Below are positions 8,493 to 18,383 of a stretch of DNA of 64,000 bases, piece by piece. Position numbers and translations under genes: made by a program. The notes beneath the pieces were generated by a model. It had not been told where the DNA came from. It saw only the letters and a list, made by a program, of their open reading frames with translations, and did no database searches. The stretch lies in assembly GCA_965222215.1 (NCBI GenBank), contig OZ244931.1:3100001-3164000 (forward strand), in the 5' to 3' direction. This DNA is from JABJAG01 sp965222215. GTDB taxonomy: Bacteria > Pseudomonadota > Alphaproteobacteria > UBA6615. Every line of letters starts with the position of its first letter. Position 1 is the stretch's first letter.

Positions 8493-9368
8493 ATGTCCGT
8501 ACTCGTCGACAAGAATACCAAGGTCATCTGCCAGGGCTTTACCGGCGCGCAGGGCACCTTCCACTCCGAGCAGGCGATCGCTTATGGCACCAGGATGGTC
8601 GGCGGCGTGACCCCCGGAAAGGGTGGCTCGACCCATCTCGACCTGCCGGTATTCGACACGGTGGACGACGCCGTGCGCGAAACGGGCGCGGATGCATCCG
8701 TGATCTACGTCCCGCCGCCCTTCGCGGCCGACGCCATCGTCGAAGCCGTGGATGCCGGCGTGGGGCTGGTCGTATGCATTACCGAGGGCATTCCGGTGCT
8801 CGACATGGTGAAAGCCAAGCGCGCGCTCAGCGGCTCGGAGACTCGCCTGATCGGGCCAAACTGCCCTGGCGTCATCACGCCGGACGAATGCAAGATCGGC
8901 ATCATGCCCGGCCATATCCACCAGCGCGGCAAGATCGGCATCGTCTCGCGTTCGGGCACCCTGACTTATGAGGCCGTCGGACAGACCACCGCGGTGGGCC
9001 TCGGCCAGACCACATGCATCGGCATCGGCGGCGACCCGGTGAACGGCACGAACTTCATCGACTGTCTTGAAATGTTTCTCGACGACGACGAGACCGAGGG
9101 CATCATCATGATCGGCGAGATCGGCGGCTCCGCCGAGGAAGAGGCCGCGGACTTCATCAAGGCCTCGAAAACCAAGAAACCGATGGCCGGGTTCATTGCA
9201 GGTGTGACCGCCCCGCCGGGCAAACGTATGGGTCATGCCGGCGCGATCATCTCCGGCGGCAAGGGCACGGCGGAGGCCAAGATCGAAGCGATGAAGTCGG
9301 CAGGTATCAATGTCGCCGATTCACCGGCGGCCCTCGGCACAACGATGCTGAAGGCCATGAACGGCTAA
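8493..9368 (+). CDS. sucD: Succinyl-CoA synthetase, alpha subunit
   Basis: 291 residues. The N-terminal CoA-binding fold carries GFTGAQGTFH (15-24); the phosphohistidine is H248 in GKRMGHAGAI. GPNCPGVITP at 121-130 is the family signature. It forms the catalytic heterodimer with SucC. The gene follows sucC by 2 bases, and sucA follows after a 76-base gap, so the TCA genes are probably read as one unit or two overlapping ones. Confidence 0.98.
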   Translation: MSVLVDKNTKVICQGFTGAQGTFHSEQAIAYGTRMVGGVTPGKGGSTHLDLPVFDTVDDAVRETGADASVIYVPPPFAADAIVEAVDAGVGLVVCITEGIPVLDMVKAKRALSGSETRLIGPNCPGVITPDECKIGIMPGHIHQRGKIGIVSRSGTLTYEAVGQTTAVGLGQTTCIGIGGDPVNGTNFIDCLEMFLDDDETEGIIMIGEIGGSAEEEAADFIKASKTKKPMAGFIAGVTAPPGKRMGHAGAIISGGKGTAEAKIEAMKSAGINVADSPAALGTTMLKAMNG

Positions 9369-9444
9369 ACCAGATTTGTTGGTGCGACGGGGGGACACCA
9401 TCGCATACAAGGAAGGGACCGCAGCCTGACCGCGCGGTAAAGAC

Positions 9445-12384
9445 ATGGGCAGCTATATAGGCCACACGTCGTTCCTGAACGGGGCGAACGCCACCTTCGT
9501 CGCCGAACTCTATTCCAACTACCTCAAGCGACCGGACAGCGTCGATCCCGAGTGGTCACAGTTTTTCGGATCACTCCATGATGACGCGCGCGCGCTGCTC
9601 GAAGACCTGAAGGGTGCAAGCTGGGCACCGCGGGATTCCCGGGTGATCGGCTCCGCCAACGGCGCCGCCATCGGTGCGCCCGGCAACGGCCATGCAGACC
9701 CCGTCAGGCACGCCGACAACGGGGCTCCGCTGGGGGGAGCGCCGCTTTCCTACGGCGCGCCGGCCGAAGCGACGGCCGCACCGGACCAGATCCGCCGGGC
9801 CACGCTGGATTCGATCCGCGCACTCATGCTGATCCGCGCGTATCGCGTGCGCGGCCATCTGGAAGCGAATCTCGACCCGCTCGGCCTGATGAAGCCCGAG
9901 GCCCACCCCGAGCTCGACCCGAAGACCTACGGCTTTACTGAATCTGACCTCGACCGGCCGATTTTCATCAACTACGTGCTCGGCCTTGAAACAGCGACGA
10001 TGCGCCAGATCATCGAAGTTGTGCGGGCCACCTATTGTGGCAACATCGGCGTCGAGTTCATGCATATCCAGGGCCCGGACGAGAAGGCCTGGATCCAGGA
10101 GCGCATCGAGGGCGGACGCAACCAAACCGATTTCACCGAACGCGGCAAGGAAGCCATCCTTGGTGCCCTCACGCGCGCCGAAATCTTCGAGCAGTTCCTC
10201 GACAAGAAATACACCGGCGCCAAACGCTTCGGTCTTGAAGGCGGCGAAACCCTGATCCCGGCGCTTGAGCAGATCGTCAAACGCGGCGGCCAGTTGGGCC
10301 TGCGCGAGCTGGTCATCGGCATGCCGCACCGCGGCCGCCTGAACGTGCTCGCCAACTTCATGGACAAGCCCTTCCGCGCCATGTTTTCCGAGTTCGAGGG
10401 CAACTCACCGAACCCGGACGACGTGATGGGGTCGGGCGACGTGAAGTACCACCTGGGTACGTCCTCGGACCGCACGTTCGACGGCAACACGGTTCACCTG
10501 TCGCTGACACCGAACCCGAGCCATCTGGAAGCAGTCAACACCGTCGTCCTCGGCAAGGTGCGCGCGAAGCAGCAGCTTCTCTCGGACACCGAGCGCGAGA
10601 AAGTCATGGGCATCCTGATGCATGGCGACGCGGCGTTCGCCGGTCAGGGCCTGGTCGCGGAAACGCTCGACCTGTCCCAGCTGCGCGGCTACCGCACCGG
10701 CGGCACGGTGCATGTTATCGTGAACAACCAGATCGGTTTCACGACCAACCCGACCGCGGCGCGCTCGTCGCCCTATTCGTCGGACGTCGCGAAGATGATC
10801 CAGGCACCGATCTTCCATGTGAACGGCGACGATCCGGAATCCAGCGTCCATGCGGCACGCATCGCCACCGAATACCGTTATCGCTTCAAGGCGGACGTGG
10901 TGTTCGATCTGTGGGGCTACCGCCGCGCAGGCCACAACGAGTCCGACGAGCCGGCCTTCACCCAGCCGATCATGTACGATTCCATCGGCGAACAGCCGAC
11001 GACCCGCGCGCTCTACGCCAAGCAGCTCGAGGACGAAGGCGTCATCAAGCCGGGCGACGGCGACCGCATGGTCGAGGAATTCCAGGAACATCTGGAGCAG
11101 GAATTCGAGGCGGCCAGAAGCTACAAGCCGAACAAGGCGGACTGGCTGGAAGGCCGCTGGGCCGACCTCGGCATGGCCGAAAGCGAGATCGAGGCCCGAC
11201 GCGGCGACACCGCCGTCGACACGGACCTCCTGCACGAAGTCGGTCACGCGATTTCCGAGCCCCCGCGCGGCTTCAACGCGAATTCGAAAATCCTCCGCCA
11301 GTTGAAGAACAAACGGAAGATGATCGACGAGGGCAAGGGCATCGACTGGGCGACCGCCGAGGCGCTGGCGTTCGGCACGCTGCTTTGCGAATCAACGCCC
11401 GTGCGCCTGTCAGGCGAAGACGTCGGACGCGGCACGTTTTCTCACCGCCACGCGGTGCTGGTGGACCAGGAGAACGAAGACCAGTACGTCCCGCTCGCCA
11501 ACATCCGCTACGGCCAGGCGCCGATCGAAGTGATCGACAGCCCGCTGTCGGAATTCGGCGTGCTGGGTTTCGAGTACGGCTACAGCCAGGCCGAACCGCA
11601 CGCGCTGGTCCTCTGGGAAGCGCAGTTCGGCGATTTCGCCAACGGCGCGCAGGTCATCATCGACCAGTTCATCGCGTCCGGCGAGTCCAAGTGGCTGCGC
11701 ATGGCGGGCCTGGTGATGCTGCTGCCTCACGGCTATGAGGGTCAGGGCCCCGAGCATTCATCGGCACGCCCCGAGCGTTATCTCCAGCTCTGCGCGGAAG
11801 ACAACATGCAGGTGTGCAACATCACCACGCCCGCCAACTACTTCCACGCCCTGCGCCGGCAGGTCCGCCGGAATTTCCGCAAGCCGCTGATCATCATGAC
11901 GCCGAAATCATTGCTGCGGCATAAGCTGTGCGTGTCGGATCTGGACGAATTCGGCCCGGGCACCAACTTCCATCGCGTGCTCTACGACAACGAGAAGCTA
12001 TGTGAAGACTCCGAAGTCAAACGCGTGGTGCTGTGTTCGGGCAAGGTCTACTACGACCTGTTCGAGGCGCGCGCCTCGCGCGAGATCAAGGACGTGGCTT
12101 TCCTGCGGCTCGAACAGATGTATCCGTTCCCGCACAAGGCGCTGGCGGAAGAGCTGTCGCGTTTCAAGCATGCCGAGATCGTCTGGTGTCAGGAAGAACC
12201 GGAAAATGGCGGCGCCTGGACGTTCGTCGACCGGCGGCTCGAGAAAGTGCTGACCGAGATCGGCGCCGACCAGACCCGGCCGCGCTATGTGGGCCGACCG
12301 GAGGCCGCTTCCCCGGCCACGGGCAACGCCAAGCGCCACCGGCGCGAACAGGACAAGATTATCGACGATGCGCTGACGGTCTAG
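9445..12384 (+). CDS. sucA: 2-oxoglutarate dehydrogenase E1 component
   Basis: 979 residues. The N-terminal segment SFLNGANATFVAELYSNYL is the E2-binding motif of OGDH E1. The thiamine diphosphate domain has GMPHRGRLNVL at about 292-302 and GDDPESS further on, with the typical YRRAGHNESDEP loop; the C-terminal transketolase domain includes EGQGPEHSSARPERYL. It decarboxylates 2-oxoglutarate and succinylates the lipoyl groups of SucB. A low-complexity Gly/Ala linker sits at about residues 72-112. The E2 and E3 genes follow directly. Confidence 0.98.
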   Translation: MGSYIGHTSFLNGANATFVAELYSNYLKRPDSVDPEWSQFFGSLHDDARALLEDLKGASWAPRDSRVIGSANGAAIGAPGNGHADPVRHADNGAPLGGAPLSYGAPAEATAAPDQIRRATLDSIRALMLIRAYRVRGHLEANLDPLGLMKPEAHPELDPKTYGFTESDLDRPIFINYVLGLETATMRQIIEVVRATYCGNIGVEFMHIQGPDEKAWIQERIEGGRNQTDFTERGKEAILGALTRAEIFEQFLDKKYTGAKRFGLEGGETLIPALEQIVKRGGQLGLRELVIGMPHRGRLNVLANFMDKPFRAMFSEFEGNSPNPDDVMGSGDVKYHLGTSSDRTFDGNTVHLSLTPNPSHLEAVNTVVLGKVRAKQQLLSDTEREKVMGILMHGDAAFAGQGLVAETLDLSQLRGYRTGGTVHVIVNNQIGFTTNPTAARSSPYSSDVAKMIQAPIFHVNGDDPESSVHAARIATEYRYRFKADVVFDLWGYRRAGHNESDEPAFTQPIMYDSIGEQPTTRALYAKQLEDEGVIKPGDGDRMVEEFQEHLEQEFEAARSYKPNKADWLEGRWADLGMAESEIEARRGDTAVDTDLLHEVGHAISEPPRGFNANSKILRQLKNKRKMIDEGKGIDWATAEALAFGTLLCESTPVRLSGEDVGRGTFSHRHAVLVDQENEDQYVPLANIRYGQAPIEVIDSPLSEFGVLGFEYGYSQAEPHALVLWEAQFGDFANGAQVIIDQFIASGESKWLRMAGLVMLLPHGYEGQGPEHSSARPERYLQLCAEDNMQVCNITTPANYFHALRRQVRRNFRKPLIIMTPKSLLRHKLCVSDLDEFGPGTNFHRVLYDNEKLCEDSEVKRVVLCSGKVYYDLFEARASREIKDVAFLRLEQMYPFPHKALAEELSRFKHAEIVWCQEEPENGGAWTFVDRRLEKVLTEIGADQTRPRYVGRPEAASPATGNAKRHRREQDKIIDDALTV

Positions 12385-12414
12385 GGCCTCAGCGAACAAC
12401 AGGAACCGTAAATT

Positions 12415-14043
12415 ATGGCGACGGAAATCAAAGTGCCCGACATGGGCGAATCGGTTACGGAAGGCACGATTGCCCGCTGGTTCAAGGCGGTCGGCGACGC
12501 CGTCTCCGCCGATGAGGCGCTGGTCGAAATCGAGACCGACAAGGTGACCGTCGAGGTCCCGGCCCCCGCGTCCGGCGTGCTGACGGAAATCGGCGCCGAT
12601 GAAGGTGCAGACGTGGAAGTCGGCAGCGTGATCGGTGCCATCGACGAGAGCGCCGAAGCCGCACCGTCCAAGGACTCCGGCGGAGACAAGACCGAAGACG
12701 CCAGGTCAGATACCGGGTCAGAAACCAAGTCAGAGCCTGAAGCCGGGAAATCCGAAAAACCGGCATCCGGTGGCGACAGCGTCGAGATCAAGGTCCCGGA
12801 CCTCGGGGAATCCGTCACCGAAGGCACCGTGGGCCGCTGGCTGAAAAAGGTCGGCGAATCCTTTGCGGCCGACGAAGCGCTCGTCGAGATCGAGACAGAC
12901 AAGGTCACGGCCGAACTGCCCGCACCGGCCGCCGGTACGCTGAGCGAAATCGTCGCCGACGAGGGTGAGGACGTCGAGGTCGGCGCCGTCGTCGGACGCT
13001 TTACCACCGGCGACGCGCCGGCGAAGGCAAAGGACGAGGACACAGGAAAAGACGACGACGGCGAAAAAGCCGGGGCGGACGAACAGGAAAAAGGCGGTGC
13101 GGCGAACACCGACCTGCCGCTGGCACCGGCCGTGCGCAAGCTGGTGGAGGAGCACGACCTCGACCCCGCCGATATCGAAGCCACAGGCCGCGACGGCCGA
13201 ATCACCAAGGGCGACGTGCTGCGCCACCTCGAAGGCGGCGACAACGGAAAGCAAAAAGCGAAAAGCGAAGCCCCCTCGACCCCCGCGCCGTCGAAACCGT
13301 CCTTCCCGTCGGCCGACGAACTCCCCGACCGCCCGGAAGATCCGCGCGGCGAGGAGCGCGTGCAGATGTCGAAGTTGCGGCAGACCGTCGCCACGCGCCT
13401 GAAGGAGGCCCAGAACACGGCGGCGATGCTGACGACCTTCAACGAGGTCGACATGCAGGCGGTGATGGACCTGCGCACACGCTACAAGGCCGACTTCGAG
13501 AAGAAGCACGGCGTGAAGCTCGGTTTCATGAGCATCTTCGCCAAGGCCGCGGTAAACGCGCTGAAGGAAGTCCCGGCGGTCAACGCCGAGATCTACGGCG
13601 ACGAGATCATCTACCGGAACTACTACGACATCGGCATCGCCGTAGGCGGCGAGCAGGGCCTCGTGGTCCCCGTGATGCGCGATGCCGACCAGAAGGACTT
13701 TGCCGAGATCGAGGCCGAGATCGCAGACTTCGGCGCGCGTGCGCGCGAGGGCAAGCTGACCATGAAGGAGCTGACCGGCGGCACGTTCACAATCACCAAC
13801 GGCGGCATTTTCGGCTCGATGCTCTCGACCCCAATCCTCAACCCGCCGCAATCCGGCATCCTGGGCATGCACAACATCGTCAAGCGGCCGGTGGTCGTCG
13901 ACGACGAGATCGTCATCCGTCCGGTGATGTACGTGGCGCTGAGCTACGACCATCGCATCGTCGACGGCCGCGAGGCGGTAACCTTCCTGGTCCGCATCAA
14001 GCAGGCGATCGAGGACCCGGAACGCCTCCTGATCGGAGTGTAA
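12415..14043 (+). CDS. sucB: 2-oxoglutarate dehydrogenase E2, dihydrolipoyllysine succinyltransferase, with two lipoyl domains
   Basis: 542 residues, longer than the roughly 400 usual for OGDH E2. Two lipoyl domains are present, with lipoyl lysines K43 and K163, both in EIETDKVT. They are joined by a charged linker (about 80-122), then another acidic/lysine linker (200-230), a peripheral-subunit-binding domain (about 233-272), and the acyltransferase core with H513 and D517 in the DHRIVDG motif. SVTEGT near each lipoyl domain is typical of the succinyl rather than the acetyl enzyme. lpdA starts 6 bases later. Confidence 0.97.
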   Translation: MATEIKVPDMGESVTEGTIARWFKAVGDAVSADEALVEIETDKVTVEVPAPASGVLTEIGADEGADVEVGSVIGAIDESAEAAPSKDSGGDKTEDARSDTGSETKSEPEAGKSEKPASGGDSVEIKVPDLGESVTEGTVGRWLKKVGESFAADEALVEIETDKVTAELPAPAAGTLSEIVADEGEDVEVGAVVGRFTTGDAPAKAKDEDTGKDDDGEKAGADEQEKGGAANTDLPLAPAVRKLVEEHDLDPADIEATGRDGRITKGDVLRHLEGGDNGKQKAKSEAPSTPAPSKPSFPSADELPDRPEDPRGEERVQMSKLRQTVATRLKEAQNTAAMLTTFNEVDMQAVMDLRTRYKADFEKKHGVKLGFMSIFAKAAVNALKEVPAVNAEIYGDEIIYRNYYDIGIAVGGEQGLVVPVMRDADQKDFAEIEAEIADFGARAREGKLTMKELTGGTFTITNGGIFGSMLSTPILNPPQSGILGMHNIVKRPVVVDDEIVIRPVMYVALSYDHRIVDGREAVTFLVRIKQAIEDPERLLIGV

Positions 14044-14049
14044 TCGGCG

Positions 14050-15459
14050 ATGAGCGACACCACCTACGACCTCGTTGTCATCGGCGCCGGCCCGGGCGGA
14101 TATGTGGCCGCTATTCGCGCCGCGCAACTCGGACTGAACGTCGCCTGCATCGACAAGCGCAAGAGCCTCGGCGGGACCTGCCTGAACATCGGTTGTATCC
14201 CGTCCAAGGCGCTGCTGCAGTCGTCGGAGCACTTCTCCCACGCCCGGCACGGCCTGGCCGCGCACGGGGTCAAAGTCGGCAAAGTGTCCGTCGATCTCGA
14301 TGCGATGATGGCCCACAAGGACAAGGTCGTCGAAGACAACACCAAGGGCATCGAGTTCCTGTTCAAGAAGAACAAGGTGACCGCTGTTCATGGCACAGCG
14401 CGCATCGTCAGCGCGACCGAGGTCGAGGTCACGAACGAGGACGGCAAGACCGAGACCCTCAAGGCCGGCGCGGTCCTGATCGCGACGGGGTCGGACGTCG
14501 CGCCCCTGCCCGGAATCGAGATCGACGAGGAACGTATCGTCAGTTCGACCGGCGCCCTCAAACTCAAGAGCGTGCCCAAGCACCTGGTGGTGGTCGGCGC
14601 GGGCTACATCGGGCTGGAGATGGGCTCCGTCTGGGCACGGCTCGGAGCCGACGTCACGGTCGTCGAGTTTCTCGACCGGATCACACCGGGAATGGACCTG
14701 GAAGTCGCCAAGGCGTTTCAGAAGATTCTCGAAAAACAGGGCATGACATTCCGCCTCGGCACCAAGGTGACCGGCGCGGAAACTCTCAAGACAAAGGTCA
14801 AGCTGACAGTGGAGCCCGCCGACGGCGGCGACGCGGAAACTTTGGACTGTGACACGGTCCTCGTGGCTATCGGGCGGCGGCCCTATACGGAGGGGCTCGG
14901 CCTCGAAGACGTGGGCGTCGAGATCAACGAGCGGGGCTTCATCGCCATCGACGAGCACTACCAGACGAACGTCGAGGGCATCTACGCCATCGGCGACAGC
15001 GTGCCGGGCCCGATGCTGGCTCACAAGGCCGAGGACGAAGGCGTGGCCGCGGCGGAAATCATCGCCGGCGAGAGCGGGCATGTGAACTACGACGTGATCC
15101 CGGGGATCGTCTACACATGGCCGGAGGTCGCTTCGGTCGGCAGGACCGAGGAAGCGCTCAAGGACGACGGCGTCGACTATAAGGTCGGCAAGTTTCCCTT
15201 CTCGGCCAACGGTCGCGCGCGCGCCGCGAACGACACCGACGGCTTCGTCAAAATTCTGTCAGACGCGAAAACCGATCGGGTGCTTGGCGCCCACATCATT
15301 GGGCCGGATGCCGGCACCCTGATCCATGAGATCGTCGTCGGCATGGAGTTCGGCGCTTCGGCAGAGGACATCGCTCGGACCTGCCACGGCCACCCGACCC
15401 TGTCCGAGGCCGTCAAGGAAGCCGCGCTCGCCGTCGACGGTCGTACGATCCACATCTAG
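14050..15459 (+). CDS. lpdA: Dihydrolipoyl dehydrogenase (E3)
   Basis: 469 residues, standard length. FAD is bound by GAGPGGYVAA (12-21); the redox disulfide is C44/C49 in GGTCLNIGCIPSK. A second dinucleotide site (VVGAGYIGLEMG, about 180-191) binds NAD+, and HGHPTLSEAVKEA near the C-terminus supplies the catalytic His of the partner subunit. It reoxidises the lipoyl groups of SucB in the same operon and may also serve pyruvate dehydrogenase. It is convergent with the response-regulator gene, 12 bases away. Confidence 0.98.
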   Translation: MSDTTYDLVVIGAGPGGYVAAIRAAQLGLNVACIDKRKSLGGTCLNIGCIPSKALLQSSEHFSHARHGLAAHGVKVGKVSVDLDAMMAHKDKVVEDNTKGIEFLFKKNKVTAVHGTARIVSATEVEVTNEDGKTETLKAGAVLIATGSDVAPLPGIEIDEERIVSSTGALKLKSVPKHLVVVGAGYIGLEMGSVWARLGADVTVVEFLDRITPGMDLEVAKAFQKILEKQGMTFRLGTKVTGAETLKTKVKLTVEPADGGDAETLDCDTVLVAIGRRPYTEGLGLEDVGVEINERGFIAIDEHYQTNVEGIYAIGDSVPGPMLAHKAEDEGVAAAEIIAGESGHVNYDVIPGIVYTWPEVASVGRTEEALKDDGVDYKVGKFPFSANGRARAANDTDGFVKILSDAKTDRVLGAHIIGPDAGTLIHEIVVGMEFGASAEDIARTCHGHPTLSEAVKEAALAVDGRTIHI

Positions 15460-15471
15460 TTTGCGTGCTGG

Positions 15472-15843
15472 CTAGTCCGGCAGGTGCCGCGCAACGGCCG
15501 CGGCGAGTTCCTGAAGATCGAGCGGCTTCCGCAGGAGTTCCGTGGCGCCCGCATCCAGCGCCTCGGTTTCCGCCTCCCGCAGCACCTGTCCCGTCACGAC
15601 GACGATCGGGCGACCGGGCTCTTCCGCCCGAATGGCGCGAATCAGCTCAACCCCGTCGCCGTCGGGCATGCGAAGGTCGGTCACGATCAGGTCAGCAGGA
15701 TCGTCACTGTGGAGCGCCAGGGCCGCGTTGCCGCTACCAGCCATACTCGTGCGCACATCGCTACGTTCGAGGAACTTCGAGACCTGCTGGGCGGCAAGCG
15801 GTTCGTCGTCGACCACAAGGATATGCCGGATCCGGGCATTCAT
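15472..15843 (-). CDS. Single-domain response regulator
   Basis: 123 residues consisting only of a receiver domain: D12, D13 acidic pocket, phosphoacceptor D56 in VTDLRMPDG, T in VVVTG and K in LLRKPLD. There is no output domain, so it must act by protein contact or as a phosphate relay or sink. Its ATG overlaps the stop of the sensor kinase gene by 4 bases (ATGA), so kinase and regulator are made together. The partner target is unknown. Confidence 0.9.
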   Translation of the reverse strand: MNARIRHILVVDDEPLAAQQVSKFLERSDVRTSMAGSGNAALALHSDDPADLIVTDLRMPDGDGVELIRAIRAEEPGRPIVVVTGQVLREAETEALDAGATELLRKPLDLQELAAAVARHLPD

Positions 15844-17516
15844 GAATCACCGCCTTCGGATACCGCCGTTTCCGCCTCCGGCACCACGCGCGGCAGCTGG
15901 ACGAGAAACTCCGCACCTTCGTCCACGTTCCCGGCAGACAGAACGCCCCCCATACCCGACACGATCCCGTAGGAGATCGAGAGTCCCAGACCCGTACCGA
16001 CGCCCGGCGCCTTGGTGGTGAAGAACGGCTCAAAGAGCCGGTCCAGGGCAGCCTCCTCGATCCCGGTGCCATTATCCCTTACGGCAACGAGAATATTCTC
16101 GGCCGCGCGGTCTTCAGACACGGTGACCTGGATTCGTCCTTCGCCAGCACTCTCTCCGCGATATCGCTGTTCAACGGCATCACGGGCATTCATGACAAGA
16201 TTGACGATCACCTGCTCGAACCGGGCCGGCTCACCGAATACACGGCCGCACGCGGCGGGCGTGCTGACCGAGACCTCGATCTGCCTGTCGCCCAATTCGG
16301 GCCGCAACCAGGACAAGGCCCGGTTGATCGCCTGCACAGGATCGAAAGCGATTTTTCGGCCATAGTCGTCGCGGCTGAATATCCGCATGCTCTGGATCGT
16401 CTGCGCCATCCGCTGGGTCTGTCCGGAGATCACCTCAAGCTGCTCGCGCACCTGCTCGCCGTCAGGTTTTTCGCCCGGGCGGTTGAGCACCTCGCGTGTC
16501 GAATCCGTGGCCATGCGGATGATATTCAGCGGCTGGTTAAGTTCGTGAACCACGCCCGCCGCCATTTCGCCCATGACCGCCAGCTTGCTGGTCTGCGCAA
16601 GCTGCTTGTCCTTGTCGGCCAGCGCACGCGTGCTGAGCGCCATTTCGCGCGCCACCGCAAAGGCACGCCGGACGAACAGGATCGATAGGGCGAACAACAC
16701 AACGACACCGACAGCAAACCAGGGCAATACCGACGAAAGGAGTTCCGCGCCCGGCCGGGTCGGACTCCAGGCCAGGTACCGGATCGGTTCACCCGACGGC
16801 CCGTTGAGCGCCAGCGCGAGCTGGCCCGACCTCGCATCCGGCGCACGCAGCAAGGTCGTCAGCCCGGGCAAGCCATATTGGTCCGACAGCATTGCAAGGC
16901 GTTCGGGGGGAAAGTGGCGGGCCTGGATCAGCACGCCACGCGGCTCGCGGACAAGCTGCTCGGGTGTGGGGTTCTCCCATGTCAGGGCGCTCGCGGCGAA
17001 AAGGTGCAGTTCGTCATGTTTAATCAGGAATGCCGACACAGGCACCGGCTCGTGCATCGGAGCGGCCCGGGCGTCGTCAGCTAGCCGCACGACCGCGGCA
17101 CCATAGAGCGCCAAGGCGTCATCGGTCGTGGCCACACCGTCATGGAACGCAAAGGTCGTCATGTTTTGGGCAGACAGGACATACGTATGGGAAACCCCGA
17201 AAGTATCGGCCGCATAGCTGCCCACATAACTATCGGCCCATTCGGCATCGGGCGCATTCACCAGATGAATGACCGACTCATCCCACCACGTGGTGTCATA
17301 AACAAGCTGTTCGAGGGAACGGCGTTCGGTGGCAATCAGCGTTTCCGCCAGTGTCCGGGACACCTGGGCCGCCTGCTCGTCCTGGCTTCTCGCCGCAAAC
17401 CAGATGAGGCTCGCGATCGCCGCCACCGCCACGATCATGGCCACGGCAAACGGCGCAATCAGGCGTGTGGTCGGGCCGGACCCGACCGGCACACTTTTCA
17501 GGCTGGAATCAGACAT
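15840..17516 (-). CDS. CHASE4-domain sensor histidine kinase
   Basis: 558 residues. Membrane helices at about 20-42 and 262-284 bracket a periplasmic domain whose YDTTWWDESV (73-82) is the hallmark of CHASE4 sensors. A short coiled segment leads to the H-box with H324 in VVHELNQPL, then the N-box NLVMNARDAVE, G1 DNGTGIEE and G2 GTGLGLSIS. The kinase would phosphorylate the coupled single-domain regulator. The ligand is unknown. The 148 bases between this gene and the divergent FkbM gene must contain promoters for both. Confidence 0.92.
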   Translation of the reverse strand: MSDSSLKSVPVGSGPTTRLIAPFAVAMIVAVAAIASLIWFAARSQDEQAAQVSRTLAETLIATERRSLEQLVYDTTWWDESVIHLVNAPDAEWADSYVGSYAADTFGVSHTYVLSAQNMTTFAFHDGVATTDDALALYGAAVVRLADDARAAPMHEPVPVSAFLIKHDELHLFAASALTWENPTPEQLVREPRGVLIQARHFPPERLAMLSDQYGLPGLTTLLRAPDARSGQLALALNGPSGEPIRYLAWSPTRPGAELLSSVLPWFAVGVVVLFALSILFVRRAFAVAREMALSTRALADKDKQLAQTSKLAVMGEMAAGVVHELNQPLNIIRMATDSTREVLNRPGEKPDGEQVREQLEVISGQTQRMAQTIQSMRIFSRDDYGRKIAFDPVQAINRALSWLRPELGDRQIEVSVSTPAACGRVFGEPARFEQVIVNLVMNARDAVEQRYRGESAGEGRIQVTVSEDRAAENILVAVRDNGTGIEEAALDRLFEPFFTTKAPGVGTGLGLSISYGIVSGMGGVLSAGNVDEGAEFLVQLPRVVPEAETAVSEGGDS

Positions 17517-17664
17517 CGTTCCCGACTATCGCTCGCGCGGCGCCGAAGCTACCTTTGTTGCCTGTCGCCTGCAAATGCGGATCATCGGCGCTTTCGGCCC
17601 GGCGGTTCCACCGGTCTCTCACCAGATTGCCTGCAGGCCGTTAACCCCGCGGAGGTATGCCGCA

Positions 17665-18381
17665 ATGGTCGGCCGGTTCCGAAAATTTGTGCGCCGCTTC
17701 GGGTTTGATATTGCGCCGTTCCCGGGTACTGCGCGGCACTGGGAACATATTGTCGAACTGCTCGACCGGCACGCGGTCGATCATGTTCTCGATGTCGGGG
17801 CCAACACCGGCCAGTATGCACGCGCCTTGCGGGGCAACGGATACGGTGGCCCGATCACGTCCTTCGAACCGCTTTCTGTCGTGCAGGACGAACTGGCCCG
17901 AAGCGCGGCAGGAGATTCCTTGTGGGTCGTCGCGCCGCGCACCGCCGTCGGCGCGGCCGAGGGCGATATCGAGATCAATGTGTCGGGCGAATCCGACATG
18001 AGCTCGGTCCTGCCGCTCGACGAGACGGCCCACGAAAGGCTGGCCAGTACGCGCACCACCGCCCGGGAAACCGTGCCGGTCACTACCGTCGAGGCGGCCG
18101 TGCGCGAACACGCCGGAACAGCCGCGCGCGTCTTCGTGAAGTCGGACACCCAGGGCTACGAAGCCGAGGTGCTCGATGGCATCGGCGATGCCTGGGACCG
18201 GATCGCCGGACTGCAGCTGGAGCTGTCGCTGCAGGCGATCTACGAAGACCAGCCGGACCACTTGCCGCTCGTGGCCCGCCTCGCCGAGAGAGGATTCCGG
18301 CCGCACCTGATCGTTCCCGGATACTGGAGCCGCCACTACGGCCGGATGCTGGAATACGACGCGGTTTTCTTTCGGGACTGA
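17665..18381 (+). CDS. FkbM family methyltransferase
   Basis: 238 residues from ATG 17665, which follows GGAGG by 9 bases; the open frame extends upstream but lies antisense to the kinase. The SAM-binding motif is VDHVLDVGANTGQYA (about 31-45), followed by ITSFEPLS and FVKSDTQGYEAEVLDG, both typical of FkbM proteins. These enzymes O-methylate sugars, macrolides or lipids; in alphaproteobacteria they are often in polysaccharide loci. No glycan genes flank it here. The stop codon is 2 bases from the convergent TIR-like gene. Confidence 0.88.
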   Translation: MVGRFRKFVRRFGFDIAPFPGTARHWEHIVELLDRHAVDHVLDVGANTGQYARALRGNGYGGPITSFEPLSVVQDELARSAAGDSLWVVAPRTAVGAAEGDIEINVSGESDMSSVLPLDETAHERLASTRTTARETVPVTTVEAAVREHAGTAARVFVKSDTQGYEAEVLDGIGDAWDRIAGLQLELSLQAIYEDQPDHLPLVARLAERGFRPHLIVPGYWSRHYGRMLEYDAVFFRD

Positions 18382-18383
18382 TA

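Noticed and set aside
12730..15081. Open frame of 783 codons on the minus strand
   Set aside because: Antisense to sucB and lpdA; composition is arginine-, histidine- and glycine-rich without domain motifs.
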